Virus record (IMG/VR): IMGVR_UViG_3300043466_002089 | Span: 1-42,093 of that record | Origin: a virus | Strand: one strand, 5' to 3' | Length of the DNA stretch: 42,093 nucleotides | Shown here: positions 5,447 to 12,404 of the stretch, piece after piece | Numbering within the stretch: position 1 is the stretch's first letter | Layout of the letters: each line of letters starts with the position of its first letter | Notes under the pieces: generated by a model | Database searches by the model: none | Seen by the model: only the letters and a program-made list of their open reading frames with translations | What the model was told of the DNA's origin: nothing | Translations under genes and position numbers: made by a program

Positions 5447-7305
5447 TGATAACAATTTTTAAAAACATCTTTTCTAAGGAACCAAATTACATTTCTGTTG
5501 AAGCCGCGTTAAAAAGAATACAAGAAGGTAAAAGTAAATCAACCGTATCTGAAATTAGAGGAACAATTGATAAAGAAAAAGCAAATAAGATAAAACTTAA
5601 CCTTCCTTCGGTGTGTTTTAGTGGTAAATTTGGCCCTGATAGAACTGATGCTCAGTTAATTAAGCATAGTGGGTATATAGTTTTGGATTTTGACAATGTA
5701 TTTGAGCTTAGAGATAAGCAAAATGAAATTATTTCACATCCATTTGTTTACGCTTGTTGGATTAGCCCTTCTGGAAATGGACTAAAAGCTTTGGTAAAAG
5801 TAGCAAATGGTGAAAAACATAGAGAACATTTCCAAGCATTACAAGAAGTGTTTCCAGAAATTGACCGAAGCGGAATTAACCAAAGCAGAGTATGTTATGA
5901 AAGTTACGACCCCGAAATTTACATAAACGACAAGGCTGAAATTTTTAAGAAGATTAAAAAAACCGAAAAGGTTGTTGTTTATGAGAAAAACGATGATGAC
6001 CAAAAAATATTTAAGAATGTTTTGACTTGGTTATCTAATAAAAATGAGGCTTTTGTTACGGGAGAAAGAAATAATTTTATATTCAAGTTAGCTTCAGCTT
6101 GTTGTCGTTTTGGTATTAATGAAACTGCAGCAAATTCTATGATTCATATGGAATTTATTACCAATTCAGAGTTCACAAAAAGCGAAGCAGATAGAGCAAT
6201 ACGTTCTGCATATAAGGCAAATTCAAAAAACTTTGGAAGTGCATCATTTGATAAAGAAATATTAGTTGATAAAGTTTCTAGAAAGGAAATAGAGGTAGAG
6301 AAAGCTGTATTTGATGAAGGATTAAAACTGAAAGATGTTATTTATGGAATTGATGTAAAAGAACAAGCTTTAAGAATTTATGATGAAGGGTATGCTAAAG
6401 TAGATGGTATCGGAGTCCCCGATTTGGATGACAAGTTTAAACCAAAGAGAGGAGAGATTACAGTTCTTACTGGTATTGGTAACTATGGTAAATCTTCGTT
6501 TAAAAAATGGTACCAAGCTATGCGTATAATGCTATACGGAGAAAAGTTTGCTACATTTTCACCAGAAGATAACCCACCAGAAGAATACTACCATGATTTT
6601 GTAGAGATTATTTTAGGATGTGATTGTAGTCCTGCAAATCCACATAGACCATCTAAGCAAGTTTATGAATATGTTTACGATTTAGTATGTAAGCATATAT
6701 TTTATGTTTATCCTAAAGATGTTTCACCTACTCCACAATATGTGATGGAAGTATTTTTAGAGTTAATTGTGAAAGAGAATGTTGATGGCGTAGATATTGA
6801 CCCTTTCAACCAATTGACAAACGAATATCAAAAATTTTCAAGAAGTGATAAATATCTTGAATGGGTATTGTCTGTATTCTCAAGATTTGCGCAGATAAAT
6901 AATATTTTCTTTTGGATAATTGCTCACCCTGTTAAAATGGTAAAAGCATCTGATGGCAACTATCCTTGTCCTGATGTGTTTGATTTAACTGATGGTGCAA
7001 TGTGGAACAATAAACTAGATAATATCCTTGTATATCATAGACCCTTTGCTCAAACAGACCCTAGCAATCCATCTTGTGAATTTCATAGTAAAAAGATTAG
7101 AAGACAAAAGATTGTTGGTAAGAAAGGATTTATTTTATTTCAAATGTATTTTCAAACTAGAAGATTTTTATTCAATGGATTGGATTCATTACAAAAAATT
7201 ATAAATGATAAAAATATAATTTTAAGACCCGATGCGTCAGTACAAAAAACATTTGATAATTGGACACCTTACAAAGATGATAATGGAACAGAAATTAATT
7301 TTTAA
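5446..7305 (+). CDS. Bifunctional primase-helicase (BT4734/VirE-N primase plus DnaB-like ATPase)
   Basis: The 619-residue protein seems to join a primase and a helicase. The N-terminal domain (about 1-170) carries LDFDN (80-84), SPSGNGLKALV (107-117) and SRVCYESYD (147-155), the pattern of the BT4734-like/VirE N-terminal domain related to archaeo-eukaryotic primases. Residues about 175-235 form a helical domain like PriCT regions. From about 320 a RecA-type ATPase follows: Walker A with G343-I-G-N-Y-G-K-S, Walker B D450-I-D-P-F-N, and a conserved His in IIAHP near 494. The domain order resembles that of T7 gp4. It is followed by SSB and preceded by the DUF4373 protein, completing a replication module. 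No DNA polymerase gene is present in the window. Confidence 0.8.
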   Translation: MITIFKNIFSKEPNYISVEAALKRIQEGKSKSTVSEIRGTIDKEKANKIKLNLPSVCFSGKFGPDRTDAQLIKHSGYIVLDFDNVFELRDKQNEIISHPFVYACWISPSGNGLKALVKVANGEKHREHFQALQEVFPEIDRSGINQSRVCYESYDPEIYINDKAEIFKKIKKTEKVVVYEKNDDDQKIFKNVLTWLSNKNEAFVTGERNNFIFKLASACCRFGINETAANSMIHMEFITNSEFTKSEADRAIRSAYKANSKNFGSASFDKEILVDKVSRKEIEVEKAVFDEGLKLKDVIYGIDVKEQALRIYDEGYAKVDGIGVPDLDDKFKPKRGEITVLTGIGNYGKSSFKKWYQAMRIMLYGEKFATFSPEDNPPEEYYHDFVEIILGCDCSPANPHRPSKQVYEYVYDLVCKHIFYVYPKDVSPTPQYVMEVFLELIVKENVDGVDIDPFNQLTNEYQKFSRSDKYLEWVLSVFSRFAQINNIFFWIIAHPVKMVKASDGNYPCPDVFDLTDGAMWNNKLDNILVYHRPFAQTDPSNPSCEFHSKKIRRQKIVGKKGFILFQMYFQTRRFLFNGLDSLQKIINDKNIILRPDASVQKTFDNWTPYKDDNGTEINF

Positions 7306-7322
7306 TAATAAAACAAAACACA

Positions 7323-7664
7323 ATGATTAGAATTTCAGTAATCGGCAGATTAGGACAAGATGCAACAGTAAACAATGTAAATGAAAAAACAGTAATTAAT
7401 TTTTCAATGGCTTACAGCGAAAAGTTTAAAAACCAACAAGGACAAGAGGTAGATAAAACAACTTGGGTTTCTTGCGCTTACTGGACTGATAAAACCAATG
7501 TAGCTAACTATCTTAAAAAGGGTACTTTGATTTACATGGAAGGAAAGCCAGAGGCAAAAACATATCTTAATGATAAAACAAAGGAAACAGTGGCACAGCT
7601 TCACGCTAGAGTTACAAGTTTACAATTATTATCAAGTAATAAAAACGAAGAAAACCCAATTTAA
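7323..7664 (+). CDS. ssb: Single-stranded DNA-binding protein
   Basis: The 113-residue protein has the OB-fold pattern of bacterial SSB: an N-terminal strand MIRISVIGRLGQDATV, then VINFSMAYSEKF, TTWVSCAYW and the YLKKGTLIYMEGKPEAKTY strand pair with the typical aromatic positions. It coats single-stranded DNA during replication and recombination. It is shorter than typical host SSB proteins because the disordered tail and acidic tip are absent; it ends KNEENPI. Direct recruitment of host partners through a DDxPF-type tip is therefore unlikely. It follows the primase-helicase by 17 bases and overlaps the next start by one base. Confidence 0.88.
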   Translation: MIRISVIGRLGQDATVNNVNEKTVINFSMAYSEKFKNQQGQEVDKTTWVSCAYWTDKTNVANYLKKGTLIYMEGKPEAKTYLNDKTKETVAQLHARVTSLQLLSSNKNEENPI

Positions 7665-7888
7665 TGTATATACACGAATTAAATAATACAATAGATGTTG
7701 AAACCCCACTTGGATATGGAAAAGCAATCGCATGGCTTGACTACGGAAGCGACACCAACACTGTTTGGAAAGTTATATTATACGACAACGGCATGGTGCG
7801 GAACTTCTACGATGACGACATATTGGTCTACCCCAACAAAATGGATGGGGGATCAATTGATAAAGATTATTTTCAAACCAAAAAATAA
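7664..7888 (+). CDS. Conserved small phage protein of the replication operon
   Basis: The 74-residue acidic, beta-rich protein has the core TPLGYGKAIAWLDYGSDTNT, followed by VWKVILYDNGMVRNFYDDDI. The alternation of hydrophobic and polar residues with DYG and DNG turns suggests a small beta barrel of SH3 type. Its ATG overlaps the SSB stop in TAATG, so it is coupled to SSB. Similar short proteins occur in replication regions of Bacteroidota phages, but I know no function. Another open frame in this stretch (7695-7892) has no start signal and is rejected. Confidence 0.6.
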   Translation: MYIHELNNTIDVETPLGYGKAIAWLDYGSDTNTVWKVILYDNGMVRNFYDDDILVYPNKMDGGSIDKDYFQTKK

Positions 7889-7893
7889 ATAAT

Positions 7894-8184
7894 ATGCAAA
7901 ACGTATTAAATTTTGTAGGAAGTGATTATATAGAAGAAAGGGACCAAAAAAGATTAAACGGTCAGCATTATAAAGTATTTAACCTAATGCAAGACGGGAG
8001 ATTTCGCACTTTACCACAGATTGCTGATATAATAAAAGAACCACCAGCATCGATTTCAGCCCAATTAAGACATCTTAGAAAAAAATCTTTTGGTTCTCAC
8101 GTTGTAAATAAAAAATATGAAGGAAATGGTTTATTTTCATACCAATTAATCATAAATAAAAATAACAATGGCGAAATTAACTAA
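7894..8184 (+). CDS. Winged-helix DNA-binding protein
   Basis: The 96-residue protein contains RLNGQHYKVFNLMQDGRFRT, LPQIADIIKEPPASISAQLR and HLRKKSFGSHVV, then KYEGNGLFSYQLI. This is a winged helix-turn-helix: a first helix, the recognition pair IADI/ASISAQLRHLR, and a beta wing ending in a YQL strand. Closely similar proteins are widespread in phages, where they sit in replication or regulatory regions. It overlaps the next small gene by 17 bases. The fold is well supported by pattern. The target site and whether it regulates early-to-late transition are unknown. Confidence 0.68.
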   Translation: MQNVLNFVGSDYIEERDQKRLNGQHYKVFNLMQDGRFRTLPQIADIIKEPPASISAQLRHLRKKSFGSHVVNKKYEGNGLFSYQLIINKNNNGEIN

Positions 8185-8287
8185 TTCTACCAAGATTACA
8201 TTTGGTAAACAAAAAACAGGAAGAGCTAAAAAATCTTATAACAAACATTCACCCCGTCCAAAACAATACAGAGGGCAGGGCAGATAA
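8168..8287 (+). CDS. Tiny basic protein, 39 residues
   Basis: An ATG at 8168 opens a 39-codon frame ending in TAA at 8285-8287. The product begins MAKLTNSTKITFGKQKTGRA and ends SPRPKQYRGQGR, with many Lys and Arg residues. The KITFGK...GRAKKSYNKH...YRGQGR pattern is familiar as a conserved tiny protein in Bacteroidota phages, usually near packaging or replication genes. The charge suggests nucleic-acid binding. It overlaps the winged-helix gene by 17 bases. Short length keeps confidence moderate. Confidence 0.58.
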   Translation: MAKLTNSTKITFGKQKTGRAKKSYNKHSPRPKQYRGQGR

Positions 8288-8296
8288 AATAAATGT

Positions 8297-8434
8297 ATGA
8301 ATAATAAAGCCGCAAAAAAATTAAGAAGGTTAGCAATCGCTATTGCCGCAGCTAATGGTAAAATTGAAGACTCTGAAAGAATCTACAAAAACCTAAAAAC
8401 AGTACATAAAGAAAATAAAAAAGCCCCTAAATAA
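8297..8434 (+). CDS. Small basic helical protein, 45 residues
   Basis: The frame starts at ATG 8297; an ATG four bases earlier meets a stop at once. It ends with TAA at 8432-8434. The product begins MNNKAAKKLRRLAIAIAAAN and continues GKIEDSERIYKNLKTVHKEN with a lysine-rich end. The pattern of a basic helix, a turn and a second basic helix is seen in small proteins of many Bacteroidota phages. No function is known. It is the last rightward gene before the reversed island at 8450-9116, and its end overlaps the hairpin that terminates that island. Confidence 0.58.
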   Translation: MNNKAAKKLRRLAIAIAAANGKIEDSERIYKNLKTVHKENKKAPK

Positions 8435-8443
8435 ATAGGGGCT
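8416..8443 (-). terminator. Leftward intrinsic terminator
   Basis: AGCCCCTA (8422-8429) pairs with TAGGGGCT (8436-8443) around a six-base loop. Read leftward it is followed by a T-run (the As at 8416-8421) and so terminates the reversed genes at 8450-9116. Rightward there is no T-run, so termination of the replication operon here is less certain. The hairpin overlaps the end of the gene at 8297-8434. Confidence 0.7.
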
Positions 8444-8449
8444 AATTCA

Positions 8450-8713
8450 TTAAGCGTTTGCTGCAGAATTAATCTGTGCTACAGTAGAAGTCGTATAAAA
8501 TAATACGGGTACTTGGTTTAAACCAGTAGGTGCTACTTCGACTATTGAATTCATAGTTACTCCGTTAGCTACAAAATTAGCAGGAGCTGGGTAAGCTGCA
8601 AATGTAGTTACTGGGAATCCGTAAGAAATGCCAGATGTTGCTGGAGTTCCGTTAGAGTTTAATAAAGCATATTGATTTCTTTGATATGCTGTAATTGATA
8701 CTATTGTTGCCAT
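8450..8713 (-). CDS. Small repeat-family protein, paralogue of the 8742 gene
   Basis: The 87-residue product is clearly related to the first 90 residues of the product of the neighbouring gene at 8742-9116. Both share RNQY, NGTPATSG, VANGVxMNS, GLNQ and TVAQI in the same order. It lacks the threonine-rich tail and ends INSAANA. The sequence is rich in Ala, Thr, Val and Asn and looks beta-structured, as expected of a small capsid or tail decoration protein. That role is inferred. A terminator follows. Its reversed orientation among rightward genes points to a separately acquired, separately regulated pair. Confidence 0.65.
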   Translation of the reverse strand: MATIVSITAYQRNQYALLNSNGTPATSGISYGFPVTTFAAYPAPANFVANGVTMNSIVEVAPTGLNQVPVLFYTTSTVAQINSAANA

Positions 8714-8741
8714 TTTTTTATTTTTTTAATTGTTTTTTAAA

Positions 8742-9116
8742 TTAAGGTGCTGCAGTAGTTGTTGTTGTTGTTGGAGCTGCAGTCGTAGTTGTTGTTGAAG
8801 CTGCAGTTGTTGTTGTTGTGGTTGGTGCTGCTGTAGTAGTTGTAGTTGTAACAATACCACCACCATTAATAGCTGTAATTATCTGTGCAACTGTTGCAGC
8901 ACTATATAATTTTTCAGCTGGTTGATTAAGACCACTAGGATACATAAGAATTAATGAATTCATTTGTACTCCATTTGCTACTACTGTGGTAGGTTGTACT
9001 TGTAAGCCAACCGTAGGTAGTGAGAATAATACACCAGATGTCGCAGGTGTGCCATTTGGGTTGTTTAAATCGTATTGATTTCTACGATAAACATAAACCG
9101 ATAAGTGATTTGCCAT
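8742..9116 (-). CDS. Small protein with poly-threonine C-terminal tail
   Basis: The 124-residue product has an N-terminal domain of about 90 residues that is paralogous to the gene at 8450, followed by a low-complexity tail of about 30 residues made of four Thr runs separated by AAP or AAS. The protein ends on AAP. The same TTTTT-AAP unit closes the product of the gene at 14815 and forms linkers in the tail protein at 21574. Such tails could be extended, protease-resistant or glycosylated surface stalks; this is inference. Its promoter is the TATATTTG box at 9156-9163 on the minus strand. No signal peptide is seen. Confidence 0.65.
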   Translation of the reverse strand: MANHLSVYVYRRNQYDLNNPNGTPATSGVLFSLPTVGLQVQPTTVVANGVQMNSLILMYPSGLNQPAEKLYSAATVAQIITAINGGGIVTTTTTTAAPTTTTTTAASTTTTTAAPTTTTTTAAP

Positions 9117-9155
9117 TTTTTTTGGTTTTTATTTTTTGTTTTAAAATTGTTTCAA

Positions 9156-9163
9156 CAAATATA
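9156..9163 (-). promoter_or_regulatory. Leftward TATATTTG promoter box
   Basis: The minus strand reads TATATTTG, identical to boxes used in the late region, 39 bases before the ATG at 9116. It forms a divergent pair with the rightward box at 9218-9225. Sharing a late-type box suggests the reversed pair is expressed together with the virion genes. Confidence 0.55.
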
Positions 9164-9217
9164 AGCAATTATTAGGAATTTATTTTTGAAAAAATATTAA
9201 ATTAATTAAATTAGCAC

Positions 9218-9225
9218 TACATTTG
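9218..9225 (+). promoter_or_regulatory. Rightward TACATTTG promoter box of the packaging operon
   Basis: TACATTTG fits TAnnTTTG and lies 18 bases before the ATG at 9244. It is embedded in repeats of TTAAATTAATTAAA that also flank the control region near 3060-3095. It probably starts the first late transcript (GroES-like, terminase genes). Confidence 0.55.
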
Positions 9226-9243
9226 TATTAAATTAATTAAACT

Positions 9244-9924
9244 ATGAAATTGAAAGCTCCAAGCAATAGAGTAATTATTAAGGTTGATTTAGAAAGTAAA
9301 AATAGTCATACATTTAAAGATGGTACAAAAATTAAATTAGAAAGAGTATATGACAATTTTAATATGCGATATGTTAAACCAGTTAATGCGGAAGTTGTCG
9401 ATGCTAAAGAAATACCTACTGGGGCTGAAATTCTTATCCATCATAATGCTACTCATGATACTTATAAGATTTTTAATTATCAAAGACCTACTACTGAGGC
9501 TTCTTCAGATATTCAATATTTCTCAATACCAATCGAAGAATGTTTTATGTGGAGAGAAACAAAAGGTTCCATATGGAACGCTTTAAATAATTTTGTTACA
9601 GCACTAAGAATATTTAAACCATATAATGGGATGCTTGAGGGCATTGAGCCAGAAGTAATGAATAATAAACTATACATAACTAGCGGTGAGTTGAAGGGTA
9701 GAGCAGTTAATACCGTAATTTCAAGTGATTATGAGATTATATATCAAAATGACGATGGAACAGAAGGAAGAATTATTAGATTAAGATATTATCCAGACGG
9801 TAACGATAGAAATGAGATTATAGCCATAAACGATAATATGACAGCATTGGTTGAGAGTGGTGATTTATGGGTGGGGTATAGCAAATCAGATGCAAAACAA
9901 TTAAAAGAATTAGAATGTCTGTAG
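9244..9924 (+). CDS. GroES-like protein, possibly two Cpn10-type barrels
   Basis: The 226-residue protein begins APSNRVIIKVDLE, close to the start of GroES (DRVIVK). A loop then holds a DG pair (FKDGTKI), followed by PVNAEVVDAKEIPTGAEILI and a closing YFSIPIEECFMWR that lines up with the final GroES strand (LIMSESDILAI). A second half (about 120-226) again shows RIFKP, a KLYITSGELKG strand and EIIAI...SGDLWVGY, which may be a diverged second barrel. If so, it would be a tandem co-chaperonin that helps host GroEL fold capsid proteins. It sits at the head of the packaging operon. The similarity is remote; a purely structural beta protein is the alternative. Confidence 0.45.
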   Translation: MKLKAPSNRVIIKVDLESKNSHTFKDGTKIKLERVYDNFNMRYVKPVNAEVVDAKEIPTGAEILIHHNATHDTYKIFNYQRPTTEASSDIQYFSIPIEECFMWRETKGSIWNALNNFVTALRIFKPYNGMLEGIEPEVMNNKLYITSGELKGRAVNTVISSDYEIIYQNDDGTEGRIIRLRYYPDGNDRNEIIAINDNMTALVESGDLWVGYSKSDAKQLKELECL

Positions 9925-10298
9925 AATTAGATAAAATAAAGGATTTAGAAAAGCAAATTGCCTATTTACAAGGCAGAAATGCTTATTACGAGCAAGATGG
10001 TATTGGTAAGCTATATCATGCCTTAAATAGAAAGGCTAATGAGATGGCTGAGTTATTGAATAAAACTAGTCTTACAGCTATTGATATTGATGACCCTAAG
10101 ATTAAGACTTTTGAGAGATTGCAAAAAATATGGGTGGATGCGGGAACAATTTCTGCTTCAATAAAGGCATTAGAAGTATTAGCTGGAATAAATCAAGAAG
10201 TAACTGATAAAAAAGAGGTAGTTCAAGTTAATAAAAAACCATTTTCTCCAGAGAATATGGCTGATGCCGTTGGCGAGTTGGCTGGTAAAAGAATATAA
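9915..10298 (+). CDS. terS: Probable small terminase subunit
   Basis: The 127-residue helical protein begins with a coiled-coil-like stretch (LDKIKDLEKQIAYLQGRNAY) and continues with helices containing FERLQKIWVDAGTISASIKA. The C-terminus is lysine-rich. It lies immediately before the large terminase gene (two bases between) and overlaps the previous gene by 10 bases. Small terminase subunits recognise viral DNA and form a ring that feeds the large subunit. No helix-turn-helix is obvious, so the call rests mainly on size, helical content and position. Similar proteins precede terminase in related Bacteroidota phages. Confidence 0.55.
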   Translation: MSVELDKIKDLEKQIAYLQGRNAYYEQDGIGKLYHALNRKANEMAELLNKTSLTAIDIDDPKIKTFERLQKIWVDAGTISASIKALEVLAGINQEVTDKKEVVQVNKKPFSPENMADAVGELAGKRI

Positions 10299-10300
10299 TT

Positions 10301-12349
10301 ATGTACGAAAAAATTGAAGGTGGAACTATTATAGATATCCAAGGATTGAAGTGTAATCTTCCTCCAGATGGCTATGTTTATAATATAATTACCAAACAAT
10401 TAGAATTTAGAGGTATTTATGAGAGAGATAAAAATATAAGCGAACAATATTGGAAAAGAATACCGATGCCGAGTTGGTATGCTGACACAATGAAGAAATG
10501 GGATGAGTTCGATAAAAAGAAAAAAGACGATGAGCTTGAATTTTACGATGAAAGATTAGAGGAGTTTAAAAGACAAGAATGGGATAGAAGATTGAATGGA
10601 TTTTGGTACATGAATAATGGGGTGCCTACTTATTTGACTGGGTTGCACTATTTATACTTGCAATGGTGGTCAATTGATATTGGTTATCCAAAGTTTAGGA
10701 TGCCAGATTTAGAGAAGTTCTATTTTATGGAATATTGTATTCAGGACCCATTATGTATGGGGATGCTTGAGGTGACCAAAAGAAGGTTTGGTAAGTCATT
10801 TGTAGCTGGTTTATTTGTAACTGAATATACTACAAGGACAAAGATGACAAACGGCGGTATTCAGTCTAAAACAGGCTCTGATGCTAAAAAATTCTTTGCC
10901 AAGACAGTAGTTAATCCATTTAGACGACTACCTAAGTTTTTTAGACCAGAATATGATATGTCTTTGGGGGTAAATCCAAAGTCTGAGATGCGATTCCAAA
11001 AAACAAACGTAAGGGGTAAAAAGGCAGAGGAAAATGTAGACAAAGATGAATTGGGTTCAGTTATTGACCATCAGTCAGCAGATACTGTTGCCTATGATGG
11101 ACAAAAACTTCATAGATATGTAGCAGACGAGTGCGGTAAAACCACAGAGGTTAATGTGTATGACAGACACGAGGTTGTGCGTTATTGTTTGCTAGATGAT
11201 GAAGGACAAATTATTGGTAAAGCATTATACACCACTACAGTAGAGAAACTTACAACTGAAAAAGATGGTGTTCAAGATGCCTTTAAATTATTATGGGAAG
11301 AAAGTAATCAAGAAAAACGACAAGATAATGGAACTACTTCTAGCGGTCTTTATCGATTCTTCATGTCTGCAAAGCGTACAAGAAATTTTGACGATTTTGG
11401 GCATCCAGATGAAGAAAAAACTTTGGCTCAAATTTTAGCCGACAGGGACACAGTAAAAAATAATCAAAGAGCATTATCTGCTCGTATTAGAAAAGAGCCT
11501 CTTACCATAGACGAAGCTTTTAGTACAGATTCAGATAAGTGTATTTTTAATGTAATGAATATTGGGGCAAGAGAGTCTTATTTAAAAGAAAATCCTAAAC
11601 TCAAGCGTCATGTAATATTTTATAGAGATATTGACCAAGTAGTTAGGTGGCGAGAGATAAATGATAAAGAAGAGGATTTCCATTGGGTTATAACTCAGTT
11701 CCCACAAGCGGGCGAAGAAAACAAGCATACTTACGATGTAAAAACCAAAAAGCCAGCTAGAGTATCTGATGGGGCAATAGCAATTGATGGTTATAGTAAT
11801 AGTCAGGGTGGTAAATATGGCTCAAAAGCCTCAGCTTGGATTGGGAGAAGGTATGATTTATTAAATCCAGAACATACTGGGAAAGCCATAGGTCATCTTT
11901 ACGGAAGGCCTCAAATTAAAGAAACATTGCATGAGCAAGTGCTTTTAGCGGCTGAATTTTATGGGTATCAAGCTTGGTATGAGCATAATAGTGATGATTA
12001 CCTATCCTATTTTAGAGATAGAGGAAGAGTTGGTTATCTTGGTTCATACCCGCTTTCAACTATTGACCCTGCAAAAAGAGAAACAGCTGATAGGCACAAA
12101 GGCTTCCCAACTACCCCATTTAGTTTAACAAAGCAAACCGATGTGGGTATTATGTATTTTGAATCACATATTGATTCAATAGATTTTGAAAATTTGTTAG
12201 AAGATGCAAAAAAATTCGACCCAAACAATAGAACTGACTATGATATTACCGTTTCTTTTTTAATGTTAATTGTTTGTTTAATGGAGCCGGTCCAAAAACA
12301 AATCAAGAGAGAAGCGCTTGTAAAAAGTTATGTTCCTGTGTTTAATTAA
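10301..12349 (+). CDS. terL: Terminase large subunit
   Basis: This 682-residue packaging motor combines an ATPase and a nuclease. The Walker A-like loop is VTKRRFGKSF (158-167), with GKS as the phosphate-binding turn. The Walker B is YVADE (273-277), with Asp276 and Glu277. In the C-terminal nuclease, D496 in AIAIDGYS lies at the first acidic position of the RNase H-like site, and D646/D648 in DYDITVSF probably supplies the last. The protein drives DNA into the prohead and cuts the concatemer. Its Walker A variant (R-R-F-G-K-S) is typical of phage terminases. It lies between the small subunit and the portal gene. A promoter follows in the gap to the portal. Confidence 0.9.
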   Translation: MYEKIEGGTIIDIQGLKCNLPPDGYVYNIITKQLEFRGIYERDKNISEQYWKRIPMPSWYADTMKKWDEFDKKKKDDELEFYDERLEEFKRQEWDRRLNGFWYMNNGVPTYLTGLHYLYLQWWSIDIGYPKFRMPDLEKFYFMEYCIQDPLCMGMLEVTKRRFGKSFVAGLFVTEYTTRTKMTNGGIQSKTGSDAKKFFAKTVVNPFRRLPKFFRPEYDMSLGVNPKSEMRFQKTNVRGKKAEENVDKDELGSVIDHQSADTVAYDGQKLHRYVADECGKTTEVNVYDRHEVVRYCLLDDEGQIIGKALYTTTVEKLTTEKDGVQDAFKLLWEESNQEKRQDNGTTSSGLYRFFMSAKRTRNFDDFGHPDEEKTLAQILADRDTVKNNQRALSARIRKEPLTIDEAFSTDSDKCIFNVMNIGARESYLKENPKLKRHVIFYRDIDQVVRWREINDKEEDFHWVITQFPQAGEENKHTYDVKTKKPARVSDGAIAIDGYSNSQGGKYGSKASAWIGRRYDLLNPEHTGKAIGHLYGRPQIKETLHEQVLLAAEFYGYQAWYEHNSDDYLSYFRDRGRVGYLGSYPLSTIDPAKRETADRHKGFPTTPFSLTKQTDVGIMYFESHIDSIDFENLLEDAKKFDPNNRTDYDITVSFLMLIVCLMEPVQKQIKREALVKSYVPVFN

Positions 12350-12379
12350 TTAAAATTTTACTAAATTCTTAATATTTAG

Positions 12380-12387
12380 TATATTTG
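12380..12387 (+). promoter_or_regulatory. Promoter box before the portal gene
   Basis: TATATTTG lies 17 bases before the TTG start codon of the portal gene, in a 55-base A/T-rich gap. The predicted leader is only about ten bases. The box is identical to those at 3101, 19198 and 38492. Confidence 0.55.
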
Positions 12388-12404
12388 ACACAAAATACAC
12401 TCAA

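Noticed and set aside
7695-7892. Second frame overlapping the small gene at 7664-7888
   Set aside because: The 7664 frame is coupled to the ssb stop and gives a plausible beta-rich protein. The alternative is Thr/Trp-rich without a start signal.
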